Source: Acinetobacter soli (GTDB lineage Bacteria; Pseudomonadota; Gammaproteobacteria; Pseudomonadales; Moraxellaceae). Taken from it: DNA of 64,000 nt. This document shows, piece after piece, positions 1 to 7,290 of the stretch. Where the stretch lies: positions 108,836-172,835 of the forward strand of contig NZ_BBNM01000007.1 of the NCBI RefSeq assembly GCF_000760595.1. The letters run 5' to 3'. Below the pieces are notes generated by a model that made no database searches, was not told the DNA's origin, and saw only the letters and a program-made list of their open reading frames with translations. The translations under genes were made by a program, and so were the position numbers. Position 1 is the stretch's first letter. The number at the start of each line of letters is the position of its first letter.

Positions 1-55
1 CGAACCTTGACGAACGGTTTTGGAGACCGTCATGCTACCATTACACCAATCCTCT
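1..55 (-). tRNA. tRNA-Trp (CCA), partial, 3' end outside window
   Basis: On the minus strand the sequence folds as a D-arm with the AATGGTA loop, a five-pair anticodon stem (ACGGT/ACCGT) closing a CTCCAAA loop with anticodon CCA, and the start of a T-arm (AAGGTTCG). The acceptor 5' strand is AGAGGAT by spacing, so the gene starts near 55 and its 3' end is cut off by the left edge. The D-stem (GTGT/GCAT) contains G-U pairs. It follows tRNA-Leu and probably shares its transcript. Confidence 0.72.
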
Positions 56-65
56 TTAACATCTT

Positions 66-105
66 ACCTGTTTTCAGGTCACTTAAAACTACTTCAGTTT
101 TAAGT
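66..105 (-). other. two perfect hairpins in the tRNA-Leu/tRNA-Trp spacer
   Basis: The 50-base spacer between the two tRNA genes contains a 10-bp perfect inverted repeat (81-90 with 96-105) ending one base before the tRNA-Leu CCA end, and a second 5-bp repeat (66-70 with 75-79). Neither is followed by a U-run on the minus strand, so they look like processing structures rather than terminators. That role is inferred. Confidence 0.55.
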
Positions 106-190
106 TGGTGGGGGCGAAGAGACTCGAACTCTTACACCTTGCGGCGCTGGAACCTAAATCCAGTGCGTCTACCAATTTCGCCACGCCCCC
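106..190 (-). tRNA. tRNA-Leu (TAG)
   Basis: A complete 85-base minus-strand tRNA with encoded CCA. The acceptor stem is GGGGGCG pairing with CGCCCCC. The anticodon stem CTGGA/TCCAG closes a loop carrying TAG, a long class II variable arm follows, and the T-loop is TTCGAGT. These are the hallmarks of a leucine tRNA decoding CUA and wobble codons. It is the first gene of a Leu-Trp tRNA pair reading leftwards. Confidence 0.95.
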
Positions 191-201
191 GATGGCTGTG
201 T

Positions 202-230
202 ATATTATCGATAAGGTTTCATGATGACAA
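202..230 (-). promoter_or_regulatory. sigma-70-type promoter of the tRNA-Leu/tRNA-Trp pair
   Basis: On the minus strand TTGTCA (225-230) is followed after exactly 17 bases by TAATAT (202-207), about ten bases before the tRNA-Leu 5' end. Spacing and both hexamers fit a vegetative promoter. Confidence 0.6.
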
Positions 231-292
231 GTCTTTTTTTCAAAAAAACAACCGGTTGATTAAATAAAAATCAAATCAAAGGCTTATGTTTA

Positions 293-1081
293 TTATATCG
301 TCAATTTTAGCTGATCAAATGTACATTTTGCTTCACTTACCGATGTAAATCGCTGTGAAAACTGTTTTTTTAAAAGTCCATCAAGTAAAGGATAAAGCCC
401 TGAATATTCATGTACTAGCTGTAAATCGAATGTTTGACAATGCAAATATGCCCACTCTCGATAACTTTTTGCAGTTAATCGGGTGTGATTCAACCATTCA
501 TAAAGCATCACTCCCAGTGCATATAAATCACTACCGATACTCTTTTGTGCCCCATGAAACAACTCAGGTGCCATATAGCGCGGGGTTGCCGTTATACCTG
601 GTGGTGGATGCATGGAGGCAGAATCACTTTGCTCAAAATCGATCAAGCAAACGCGATTATTGAATATTACACAGTGATCTGGCTTTAGATCGCCATGAAT
701 GCAGCCAGATTGTTCATAGTCATGCAAGCAATCGAGCAACTGCTCAATCCGCTTTACCACGATGTTAAATGAAAGTTCATGCACGCTTACAGCAAACATT
801 GAACTTGCATGCGGTAAAATCAGAATATCTCCAGTGGTTCGCTCTTGACCAAGCATGCCTAATGTCTCAATTCGCGCTGGCAGAATATGGCTTATATGGT
901 TAATGGCCCATTGATAAAATCCAATTTCATTGTGAAAGCCTGCTTCTGTCTCAGCATGAGACTCTGCAATTTGTGCTTTGAGCCAGTATTGCTGCCCTTC
1001 TGCACGAAATTGATATAAACGGCGCCCTAACGCAAAACGATGACTATGCGTGTGTAATATCAGCTCATGATCGTTAAACAT
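293..1081 (-). CDS. serine/threonine protein kinase-like protein, non-canonical catalytic loop
   Basis: A 262-residue protein consisting almost only of a small kinase fold. Visible landmarks: Lys35 in WLKA (ATP lysine), Glu52 in the alpha-C position, catalytic loop HGDLKPDH at 129-136, DFE at 148-150, APE at 171-173 and a helix-F aspartate in SDLYALG. The HRD arginine is Gly130, the Mg-binding Asn position is His136, and DFG has become DFE. The catalytic Asp131 and metal Asp148 remain, so activity is possible but unusual. There is no membrane segment. It starts three bases after the stop of the patatin gene, so translational coupling is likely. A small-molecule kinase of similar fold is the alternative. 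Confidence 0.75.
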   Translation of the reverse strand: MFNDHELILHTHSHRFALGRRLYQFRAEGQQYWLKAQIAESHAETEAGFHNEIGFYQWAINHISHILPARIETLGMLGQERTTGDILILPHASSMFAVSVHELSFNIVVKRIEQLLDCLHDYEQSGCIHGDLKPDHCVIFNNRVCLIDFEQSDSASMHPPPGITATPRYMAPELFHGAQKSIGSDLYALGVMLYEWLNHTRLTAKSYREWAYLHCQTFDLQLVHEYSGLYPLLDGLLKKQFSQRFTSVSEAKCTFDQLKLTI

Positions 1082-1084
1082 CGG

Positions 1085-2590
1085 TTATGCGCTGAGTGGC
1101 TTACGCTGAGTCGTACTTCCCTTTTGATATTCAAGCACTTCAATACAGTGCTGAATGGTTTTACCAATTCGGGCATAAGTCTCAATAGCAGAAAGTTTTG
1201 GCCATGTTGCACGCTCTCCTTGCTGCTGAAGTAGCTTGAACAGATGTGGGCGTGGGTTTTGCAGCATATATTTGTACTGGCGCAGATTGAACGGTGCAAT
1301 AATATTCACATCACCATAATATCGCTGCCCCATGATTCCATAGCCATGATCAAGCAAGCGGCGTACCGGTGCTACTGTGCCTAAGCGCTCGCGAGTAAAA
1401 TCCATAATCCCCAGCGATATGACTTTTCCTTGGCGACGAAGAATTCGCTGAGGCCAGCTTAAAATATCCTTTCGATAGCGAGAAATGTCGCTTTGCATAA
1501 ACGGCACCACATGCGGATTAACCTGACTGGCAATGGTGTAATTCAAATTATAAAGACGCGACATTTTTTCTTGCGGGAAATCACTTCTTACGCTGCCATC
1601 CACCCATCTAGTATTGGCCATGTAGGGCGTATGCTCACCATCACGGTTTTTACTGGTCAGGCGAACTGCTGGAAAGAGCACCGGAACAGCACATGAGGCC
1701 AGCACAGCACTCCAGACCAGCAGATTTGGTGCCGTGTAAGCATTCATAATGCGGGCATTTTGAGAACCATCATACGGCGCAACCGCTACATTAATATGCA
1801 AGCCTGATTTTTCTAAAGCCTCAGAAAAGGTCAGGTCTCCCAAGTTTTCAATCAGAAAAGTTTTAAGGTATTTGACATCTGCAAGCCCACCATTACCTCT
1901 AAGCAAATCTTTTGTATCCCGAAAGCGAAAAGCCTCACTAAAAAAAGTCTCGCCGGCCAAAATGCGCTGAAACTCCGATGGGCTCGATGTTCCAAGCATA
2001 CCGGCCATAATGGCACCTGCGCTCGAACCCGATAGCACTTTCGGCATTAAGTCTTGTTCCATCAGTGCTTTACACACACCACTATGAAATAAGCCCAATG
2101 TGGCACCACCTGAGAACATCAGTGCTGGCTGTCCATAGGTTTTTTGACAATTTTTAAAAAAACGGATTTTTTCTGCATGGGTAAGCGTCTGGCATTGACT
2201 GCCTGCGACAAACGCCAGTGACGCAGACACTTCTTCAATATAATCTTCAATAATTTGTTTGGTGCCTACGTAAGTCGAGGCAAACAGCATCGGGTGTCCA
2301 ATATTGGCAATGTCGTGTGTTAATCCTTCTTGTAGCAAATAAACCGTATCTAACACATGTTGTTGCAATCTAAATTTACGTAGTAAATTCAACCGATACG
2401 AGATCAGTTCCGCATCGAAATAAGGCGAGCTGTTATCAAATTTCCACTCTTGCGATCCTGTTTCTTCGTCGAGTTGCAAGGCAATCGACTTCCACTCCGA
2501 ATAGGTTTCAGCATTTTTTAATTGATATTTTAATTTCTTGATACGATATGCCTGATAGGGATTCATATCCGTTTTTTTCATAGCGAACAT
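1085..2590 (-). CDS. patatin-like phospholipase with N-terminal DUF3336-type region
   Basis: A 501-residue predicted lipid acyl hydrolase using a Ser-Asp dyad. An N-terminal helical region of about 150 residues resembles the DUF3336 extension of TGL3/TGL4-type lipases. The patatin core follows: oxyanion motif GGATLG at 161-166, nucleophile motif GSSAG with Ser190, and the DGS triad with Asp331. No signal peptide is seen, so a cytoplasmic or membrane-associated role on acylglycerols or phospholipids is inferred. The chosen start has AGGA six bases upstream; Met4 is an alternative. The kinase-like gene follows directly downstream, suggesting a two-gene unit. Confidence 0.87.
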   Translation of the reverse strand: MFAMKKTDMNPYQAYRIKKLKYQLKNAETYSEWKSIALQLDEETGSQEWKFDNSSPYFDAELISYRLNLLRKFRLQQHVLDTVYLLQEGLTHDIANIGHPMLFASTYVGTKQIIEDYIEEVSASLAFVAGSQCQTLTHAEKIRFFKNCQKTYGQPALMFSGGATLGLFHSGVCKALMEQDLMPKVLSGSSAGAIMAGMLGTSSPSEFQRILAGETFFSEAFRFRDTKDLLRGNGGLADVKYLKTFLIENLGDLTFSEALEKSGLHINVAVAPYDGSQNARIMNAYTAPNLLVWSAVLASCAVPVLFPAVRLTSKNRDGEHTPYMANTRWVDGSVRSDFPQEKMSRLYNLNYTIASQVNPHVVPFMQSDISRYRKDILSWPQRILRRQGKVISLGIMDFTRERLGTVAPVRRLLDHGYGIMGQRYYGDVNIIAPFNLRQYKYMLQNPRPHLFKLLQQQGERATWPKLSAIETYARIGKTIQHCIEVLEYQKGSTTQRKPLSA

Positions 2591-2642
2591 ACCATGTCCT
2601 ATAGGATGAGTGGTTTCAAAACTATGCTACAGCAATCGGATT

Positions 2643-2680
2643 TGATCAATTGCGAAAATGTTCTTGTGATCAATTGATTC
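2643..2680. promoter_or_regulatory. operator-like repeats between divergent patatin and ATPase genes
   Basis: The 10-mer TGATCAATTG occurs at 2643-2652 and again at 2667-2676, 24 bases apart. The second copy lies within a near-palindrome, TTGTGATCAA / TTGATTCACAA, with one inserted base. The location between two divergent genes suits a regulator site. No regulator is identified. Confidence 0.35.
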
Positions 2681-2756
2681 ACAATCAACCCTTTAAAAGC
2701 CACGCAAGTCGATATACTCTTTGAGCTATTCTGTTTGATACATATCGACCTCTACT

Positions 2757-3632
2757 ATGGCAAGTTTCGATTTACCCGATCATCTGATTGAGACCTTATC
2801 TCGTGTTTTAAATCAGTTACAGCAGACTTTACCTGAGCTACCTCAAGCACCCGATTTTTCGGCGCCCGCATTTAAATGGCAAGATCGACAATTAAAGCCG
2901 ATCTATACGCCCAAGACATTTCGACTCGATGACTTAAAAGGCATTGAAGCTCAAAAGAAAAAAATCGTACAAAATACCTTACAGTTTCTGCACGGCTTTC
3001 CAGCAAACGATATTTTGCTCACGGGCTCTCGAGGCACGGGAAAATCTTCAATTGTGCGCGCGCTTTTAACTGAATATATGGCTGAGGGTTTACGCCTGAT
3101 TGAAATTGAGCGTGATGATTTAAGCGATCTTCCGCTTATTCAAAAAATCATTGCCGAGCGGCCAGAAAAATTTATTGTCTATTGCGACGATTTAGCATTT
3201 AACGCTGAAGATGAAAATTATCGCAGCCTGAAGAGTGTATTAGATGGCTCACTTCAGTCTGGTTCAAACAATTTTATTATCTATGCCACCAGTAACCGTC
3301 GTCATTTACTGCCTGAATTTATGCATGAAAATACACCGGTCACTAAAGTTGATGTTCCTCAGTACAAAGAACTACACCCTCAAGAAGCCATCGAAGAAAA
3401 AATTTCACTCTCAGATCGCTTTGGTTTATGGCTTTCTTTTTATCCGATGGATCAAAACTTGTACCTTGAAATTGTCGAGCACTACATTGCACAAGCAGGT
3501 CTTGCATTTGATGAATCAGTTCGTGCCGAAAGCTTACGCTGGAGTCAGTCACGCGGACAACGTTCAGGCCGAGCAGCGTATCAGTTTTCCAAGCACTGGA
3601 TCGGATCGCAGCAACTTCACCAAAATTGTTAG
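2757..3632 (+). CDS. ATP-binding protein, DUF815-type AAA ATPase
   Basis: A 291-residue protein with a P-loop GSRGTGKS at 90-97 and a Walker B strand around 139-147 ending in DD. The layout is that of the DUF815 AAA-type ATPases: N-terminal linker, then Walker A, Walker B and a sensor region (YATSNRRHLLPE). The family's cellular function is not established. It stands alone, divergent from the patatin-kinase pair, with its start at an ATG that lacks a strong ribosome-binding site. The gene is complete and of normal family length. Confidence 0.82.
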   Translation: MASFDLPDHLIETLSRVLNQLQQTLPELPQAPDFSAPAFKWQDRQLKPIYTPKTFRLDDLKGIEAQKKKIVQNTLQFLHGFPANDILLTGSRGTGKSSIVRALLTEYMAEGLRLIEIERDDLSDLPLIQKIIAERPEKFIVYCDDLAFNAEDENYRSLKSVLDGSLQSGSNNFIIYATSNRRHLLPEFMHENTPVTKVDVPQYKELHPQEAIEEKISLSDRFGLWLSFYPMDQNLYLEIVEHYIAQAGLAFDESVRAESLRWSQSRGQRSGRAAYQFSKHWIGSQQLHQNC

Positions 3633-3749
3633 ACAATTCATCTGAATTTACGTCCTGTTATGACCCGAAACTGACATCAATAGCCCTGTAGCCTGTCTTG
3701 TTATCGCCTCTAAAATAGCCATAGACATGATAAGAAGATAGGCAATCCA

Positions 3750-4892
3750 ATGAATATTTTCTCTGCGCCCAATAAGAATGCTAGAACAGCGTGGCTTGCT
3801 AAAGCCATATATCACCTCTACCCCATCTTTCAGTTTTCAGAAGCATCCAGTTCGCATTCAGATCTCAGATCGATTATTCAACCTTATCTCAATGATGAGC
3901 GTTACCATTACGCCCAATATCAGTTTTGTTTTCCCAATCTGATTCAGCCTGAAACATTTCTGAATGTACGTGCAAGCTTTGGAGAATCTGGGCTTTATGG
4001 TCTAGATACACATAACGCCTCTGCCACAGATCCAATTGCAGATGTTCAGCTAGCCTATAACTGTCATTTATTGGATAGCACAATCAACTCCAGCGATTCA
4101 TTTCATAAGGCTGATGTAATCTCGAGCACAGATAAATTACTTTTGGGACAACAGCTATTGATTGAGGGCAACTCTCCCACCTTTAAAATTAAAGGTGAAT
4201 CTTCATCGCTTCGCTATGAAATTGAGGTTTCGCTATGCAGCCCTGTATCTTGGTTAGCCAAATCTTGGCTCTACGATCATTTAAATTGTATGACACGTTA
4301 TAGCGGTTATATACAGACCAATTCAAAACATGATGAGGTGCAAGGAACAGGCACTTTTGATTTTGTGCGAAGTGCACTTGCATCTACACCCAATAGTTAT
4401 GCACGAGAGCTTATCGGCAGCTTACCCGTCTATTTTGTTACGCAGCATATGCTTAATTTAGATGCGCAGACACAAGTGATTTTTTATCGTATGGATTTAG
4501 CAGGCAAGCCGCTTTGCAATACGGTATTGATACGGCATAGCGGTGGTTTATGCGAGGTCTATGATGATGTTATTTTTTCTGTCATTCAGTATCAACCGTC
4601 TCCTATGCAATCCCCCAACGGACACGACACCTTAGTCGCTGAGCAATTCGAATGGACTGTTTATGACAATAATGGTGATGTGCGGCTTTCTGTCTACGCC
4701 CAACTTCACTCCCTGCCTTACACAGGCTATGGCCAAGGCTACATGGCAGGTTTTAAATTTAAAGCACAACAGCTCAATTCTGTAAGTCATGGTCATGGCA
4801 TGATGGCGCATGTCGATATAATGGATCGACAAAATTTAGATCAGAAATCATTCAATGAGCAGTACGGCGGTGAATTCATGCCAAAAACCTAG
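3750..4892 (+). CDS. conserved-looking hypothetical protein, 380 aa
   Basis: I do not recognise a family with confidence. The protein is soluble, with no signal peptide or membrane helix, and is rich in short beta-strand-like segments. Its second half contains many aromatic and glycine residues (for example YTGYGQGYMAGF near 330). That pattern suggests a beta-barrel or lipocalin-like lipid-handling fold, but this is only an impression. From memory it may correspond to an Acinetobacter domain-of-unknown-function family such as DUF6670; this is unchecked. Coding is supported by length, an in-frame ATG with AGG upstream and a terminator after the stop. Confidence 0.7.
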   Translation: MNIFSAPNKNARTAWLAKAIYHLYPIFQFSEASSSHSDLRSIIQPYLNDERYHYAQYQFCFPNLIQPETFLNVRASFGESGLYGLDTHNASATDPIADVQLAYNCHLLDSTINSSDSFHKADVISSTDKLLLGQQLLIEGNSPTFKIKGESSSLRYEIEVSLCSPVSWLAKSWLYDHLNCMTRYSGYIQTNSKHDEVQGTGTFDFVRSALASTPNSYARELIGSLPVYFVTQHMLNLDAQTQVIFYRMDLAGKPLCNTVLIRHSGGLCEVYDDVIFSVIQYQPSPMQSPNGHDTLVAEQFEWTVYDNNGDVRLSVYAQLHSLPYTGYGQGYMAGFKFKAQQLNSVSHGHGMMAHVDIMDRQNLDQKSFNEQYGGEFMPKT

Positions 4893-4912
4893 GATACTCC
4901 TGCTATACAATA

Positions 4913-4942
4913 AAAAAGGCATCTTGATAAAGATGCCTTTTT
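4913..4942. terminator. bidirectional intrinsic terminator
   Basis: AAAAAGGCATCTT pairs with AAGATGCCTTTTT around a short loop. A-run and T-run flank both sides, so it can serve both the rightward hypothetical gene and the leftward tsaD. Confidence 0.88.
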
Positions 4943-4957
4943 ACAACATGGTCAGGA

Positions 4958-5980
4958 TCATTGATTGGTTTGCGCTGGATGAGACAACTCGGTCATGGGC
5001 CAACGCGGTGTTGTGGTCACGACAAGATTGTCATGCTGACCACATTTCAAACGCTGATAACCAGCAAACGCAATCATGGCGCCGTTGTCGGTACAGAGTG
5101 CAGGTTCTGCGTAATAGACCTGTGCTTTAATTTTAGCTAACGAGTGCTCTAAACGTTCCCGCAAACGCACATTGGCACTCACACCACCCGCAATTACCAA
5201 GCGTTTTAAGCCCGTTTGCTTAAGTGCCTTAACAGATTTTTTTACTAATGTATCAACAATCGCTTCTTGAAAAGACGCCGCAATATCGGCATCGCGTTGT
5301 TCTTCTCCTAATTTTTTCAATTGCACCGAAACCGCTGTTTTCAGACCGCTAAAAGAAAAATCTAGTCCTTGATGTAACATTGGACGCGGAAACTCAAATG
5401 CTTCGGGATTGCCTTGTAAAGCCAGTTTGGCAATATTTGGCCCGCCCGGGTAAGGCAATCCCATCATTTTCGCAACTTTATCAAAGGCCTCACCTGCTGC
5501 ATCATCAATAGACTCACCCAGTAATTCATATTTTCCAATATCATAGGCCGCCATCAACTGGGTATGGCCGCCAGAGACCAACAGCGCAACAAAAGGAAAT
5601 TCGGGCGGTGTTGCAGAAAGCAGCGGTGCAAGCATATGACCTTCCATATGGTGCACGCCAATTGCCGGCTTATTTAAAGCAAATGCCAAACTACGACCAA
5701 ATAAGGCGCCGGTCATGAGTGCGCCCATCAGGCCCGGACCACGGGTGTAGGCCACTGCATCAATTTGTGATTTTTTAATTTGGCTGTCATTTAAAAGCTG
5801 ATTCAGAAGTGGAATCATTTTTCTGACATGATCGCGTGATGCCAGCTCAGGCACCACACCACCATATTCTGCATGGAGTTTAATCTGACTGTAGAGGACC
5901 TGTCCGAGTAGCCCTCGTTCGCTATCATAAAGCGCCAGACCCGTTTCATCACACGATGTTTCAAGACCCAAAACAATCAT
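4958..5980 (-). CDS. tsaD: tRNA N6-adenosine threonylcarbamoyltransferase TsaD
   Basis: A 340-residue ASKHA-fold enzyme that transfers the threonylcarbamoyl group from TC-AMP to A37 of ANN-decoding tRNAs, together with TsaB and TsaE. The N-terminus ([12 protein letters not shown]) and the metal-binding pair in HHMEGH near residues 111-115 identify the family, as does the LVSGGHTQL segment. Length is normal. It is divergent from rpsU across 145 bases, a conserved arrangement in proteobacteria, with its own promoter overlapping that of rpsU. TsaB and TsaE are not in this window. Confidence 0.97.
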   Translation of the reverse strand: MIVLGLETSCDETGLALYDSERGLLGQVLYSQIKLHAEYGGVVPELASRDHVRKMIPLLNQLLNDSQIKKSQIDAVAYTRGPGLMGALMTGALFGRSLAFALNKPAIGVHHMEGHMLAPLLSATPPEFPFVALLVSGGHTQLMAAYDIGKYELLGESIDDAAGEAFDKVAKMMGLPYPGGPNIAKLALQGNPEAFEFPRPMLHQGLDFSFSGLKTAVSVQLKKLGEEQRDADIAASFQEAIVDTLVKKSVKALKQTGLKRLVIAGGVSANVRLRERLEHSLAKIKAQVYYAEPALCTDNGAMIAFAGYQRLKCGQHDNLVVTTTPRWPMTELSHPAQTNQ

Positions 5981-6020
5981 TTAACCGCCTATTACATGCT
6001 ACAAAAATTGTGTCATCGCT

Positions 6021-6048
6021 ATTATAGACTTGTGATATCAGTTGTAAA
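6021..6048 (-). promoter_or_regulatory. probable tsaD promoter
   Basis: On the minus strand TTTACA (6043-6048) precedes TATAAT (6021-6026) with a 16-base spacer. It overlaps the opposing rpsU promoter. Confidence 0.55.
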
Positions 6049-6058
6049 TGAGTAAAAT
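6030..6058 (+). promoter_or_regulatory. probable rpsU promoter
   Basis: TTGTGA (6030-6035) and TAAAAT (6053-6058) are separated by 17 bases, about 65 bases upstream of the rpsU start. The elements interleave with the divergent tsaD promoter. Confidence 0.5.
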
Positions 6059-6125
6059 ACTGACCTTCACTTGTCATCTAGTGCAATCGTGCGTTAGATG
6101 TTATCCATAATCTAGAGGATTTTAC

Positions 6126-6341
6126 ATGCCACAAGTTAAGTTGAAAGAAGGCGAGCCAGTTGACGTAGCAATCCGTCGTTTCAAGCGTTCATGCGAGAAA
6201 GCGGGTGTTTTGGCTGACGTTCGTAAGCGCGAGTTCTACGAAAAACCGACTCAAGAACGTAAACGCAAAAAAGCTGCTGCTGTTAAACGCTACCAAAAGA
6301 AATTGGCGCGTGAATCTGTTCGCACTACTCGCCTTTACTAA
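6126..6341 (+). CDS. rpsU: 30S ribosomal protein S21
   Basis: A 71-residue basic protein of exactly the usual S21 length, beginning [20 protein letters not shown] and ending in a lysine/arginine-rich tail. S21 joins the platform of the 30S subunit near the anti-Shine-Dalgarno sequence and assists initiation. The start has AGAGGA nearby. The next gene is yqeY, 27 bases downstream. dnaG and rpoD, which follow rpsU in many relatives, are not here. Confidence 0.98.
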
Positions 6342-6368
6342 TTAATTTGTGATTGACTGCCTAAAAAG

Positions 6369-6821
6369 ATGACGACGATGACTTTAAAAGACCAGATTAC
6401 TGACGTATTAAAAACTTCAATGCGTGCCAAAGAAATGGCAACAGTAATGGTGATTCGTGGTCTTCAGGCAGCAATTAAGCAAATCGAAGTCGATGAGCGC
6501 AAAGAGCTTGACGACGCGCAAGTTCTTGCGGTCATTGAAAAGCAAATTAAACAGCGTAAAGAATCGATCAAAGCCTTTGAAGGCGCTGGTCGTGATGATT
6601 TAGCTAGTAAAGAGCAAGCCGAGATTGAGGTTATTTCTCAATTTCTACCAGAAGCTATGACTGAGGAAGCGCTTGACTCTCTCATTGAGCAAACGATTGC
6701 TGCTCAAGGTGCTACTAGCATGAAAGATATGGGTAAGGTGATGAATTCTCTACGTCCGATCATAGCCGGGCGTGCCGATCCTGCACAAGTCTCTTCCAAA
6801 ATCAAAGCCAAATTGAGTTAA
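6369..6821 (+). CDS. GatB/YqeY domain protein
   Basis: A 150-residue all-helical protein matching the YqeY family, related to the tail domain of GatB of the tRNA amidotransferase. Recognisable segments are LKDQITDVLKTSMRAK at the start, EKQIKQRKESIKAFEGAGR in the middle and EVISQFLPEAM near residue 90. Its biochemical role is not settled; tRNA or amidotransferase-related function is usually assumed. It lies just after rpsU, probably cotranscribed. A second in-frame ATG three codons later (6378) could be the true start. Its stop is nine bases from the stop of the convergent gene. Confidence 0.92.
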   Translation: MTTMTLKDQITDVLKTSMRAKEMATVMVIRGLQAAIKQIEVDERKELDDAQVLAVIEKQIKQRKESIKAFEGAGRDDLASKEQAEIEVISQFLPEAMTEEALDSLIEQTIAAQGATSMKDMGKVMNSLRPIIAGRADPAQVSSKIKAKLS

Positions 6822-6830
6822 TAGAAAAAC

Positions 6831-7193
6831 TTAATTAAACGTACACTCAATATTGTAGGCTTTTACCAGTTGCATCTCCTTCGATGCCAATACTTGTTGA
6901 ATCAAATCCTGTTTGGTCAAACGAGCATAAGATAGCGGTAAATCTCCACGATACTTCTCTGTAACTGCGTACATATGATCAATGTACTGATCGATCATGC
7001 CACAATACTGTGCTTTTTGCGCATCGTTAAATCCAGTTTGTTTCGGATTGAGTGATCGCAGGAAAGTTTTCATTTGTTCACTGTACTGCTTGGATATTTT
7101 ATCTACCGCATTTAAATAGCGTTCAGGCATTGCAGCATGCCCCTGCTGCATCACCACACAAAAAACCACAACGAGTATCTGATTCAATTTCAT
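6831..7193 (-). CDS. small secreted hypothetical protein
   Basis: A 120-residue protein with a typical signal peptide (KLNQILVVVFCVVMQQGHAA) followed by a mature helical domain of about 95 residues. Two cysteines (in YCGMID and at IECTF near the C-terminus) could form a disulphide in the periplasm. I recognise no family. I prefer the ATG at 7193; an upstream TTG at 7202 is in frame. No strong ribosome-binding site is visible for either. It is convergent with yqeY and downstream of the bepA-like gene, about 90 bases away. Confidence 0.62.
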   Translation of the reverse strand: MKLNQILVVVFCVVMQQGHAAMPERYLNAVDKISKQYSEQMKTFLRSLNPKQTGFNDAQKAQYCGMIDQYIDHMYAVTEKYRGDLPLSYARLTKQDLIQQVLASKEMQLVKAYNIECTFN

Positions 7194-7290
7194 TATTTTC
7201 AATTATTTCATTCATCTTCGGTTTAATTTTTAAAAGTATAAAAGATTTAGAGAGCTGTTACTTACTCATGATGCTTTTTAACATTTATTT

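Noticed and set aside
355..663. 102-codon open frame on the plus strand across the kinase gene
   Set aside because: Antisense to a protein with clear kinase motifs; no start signal or recognisable residues.
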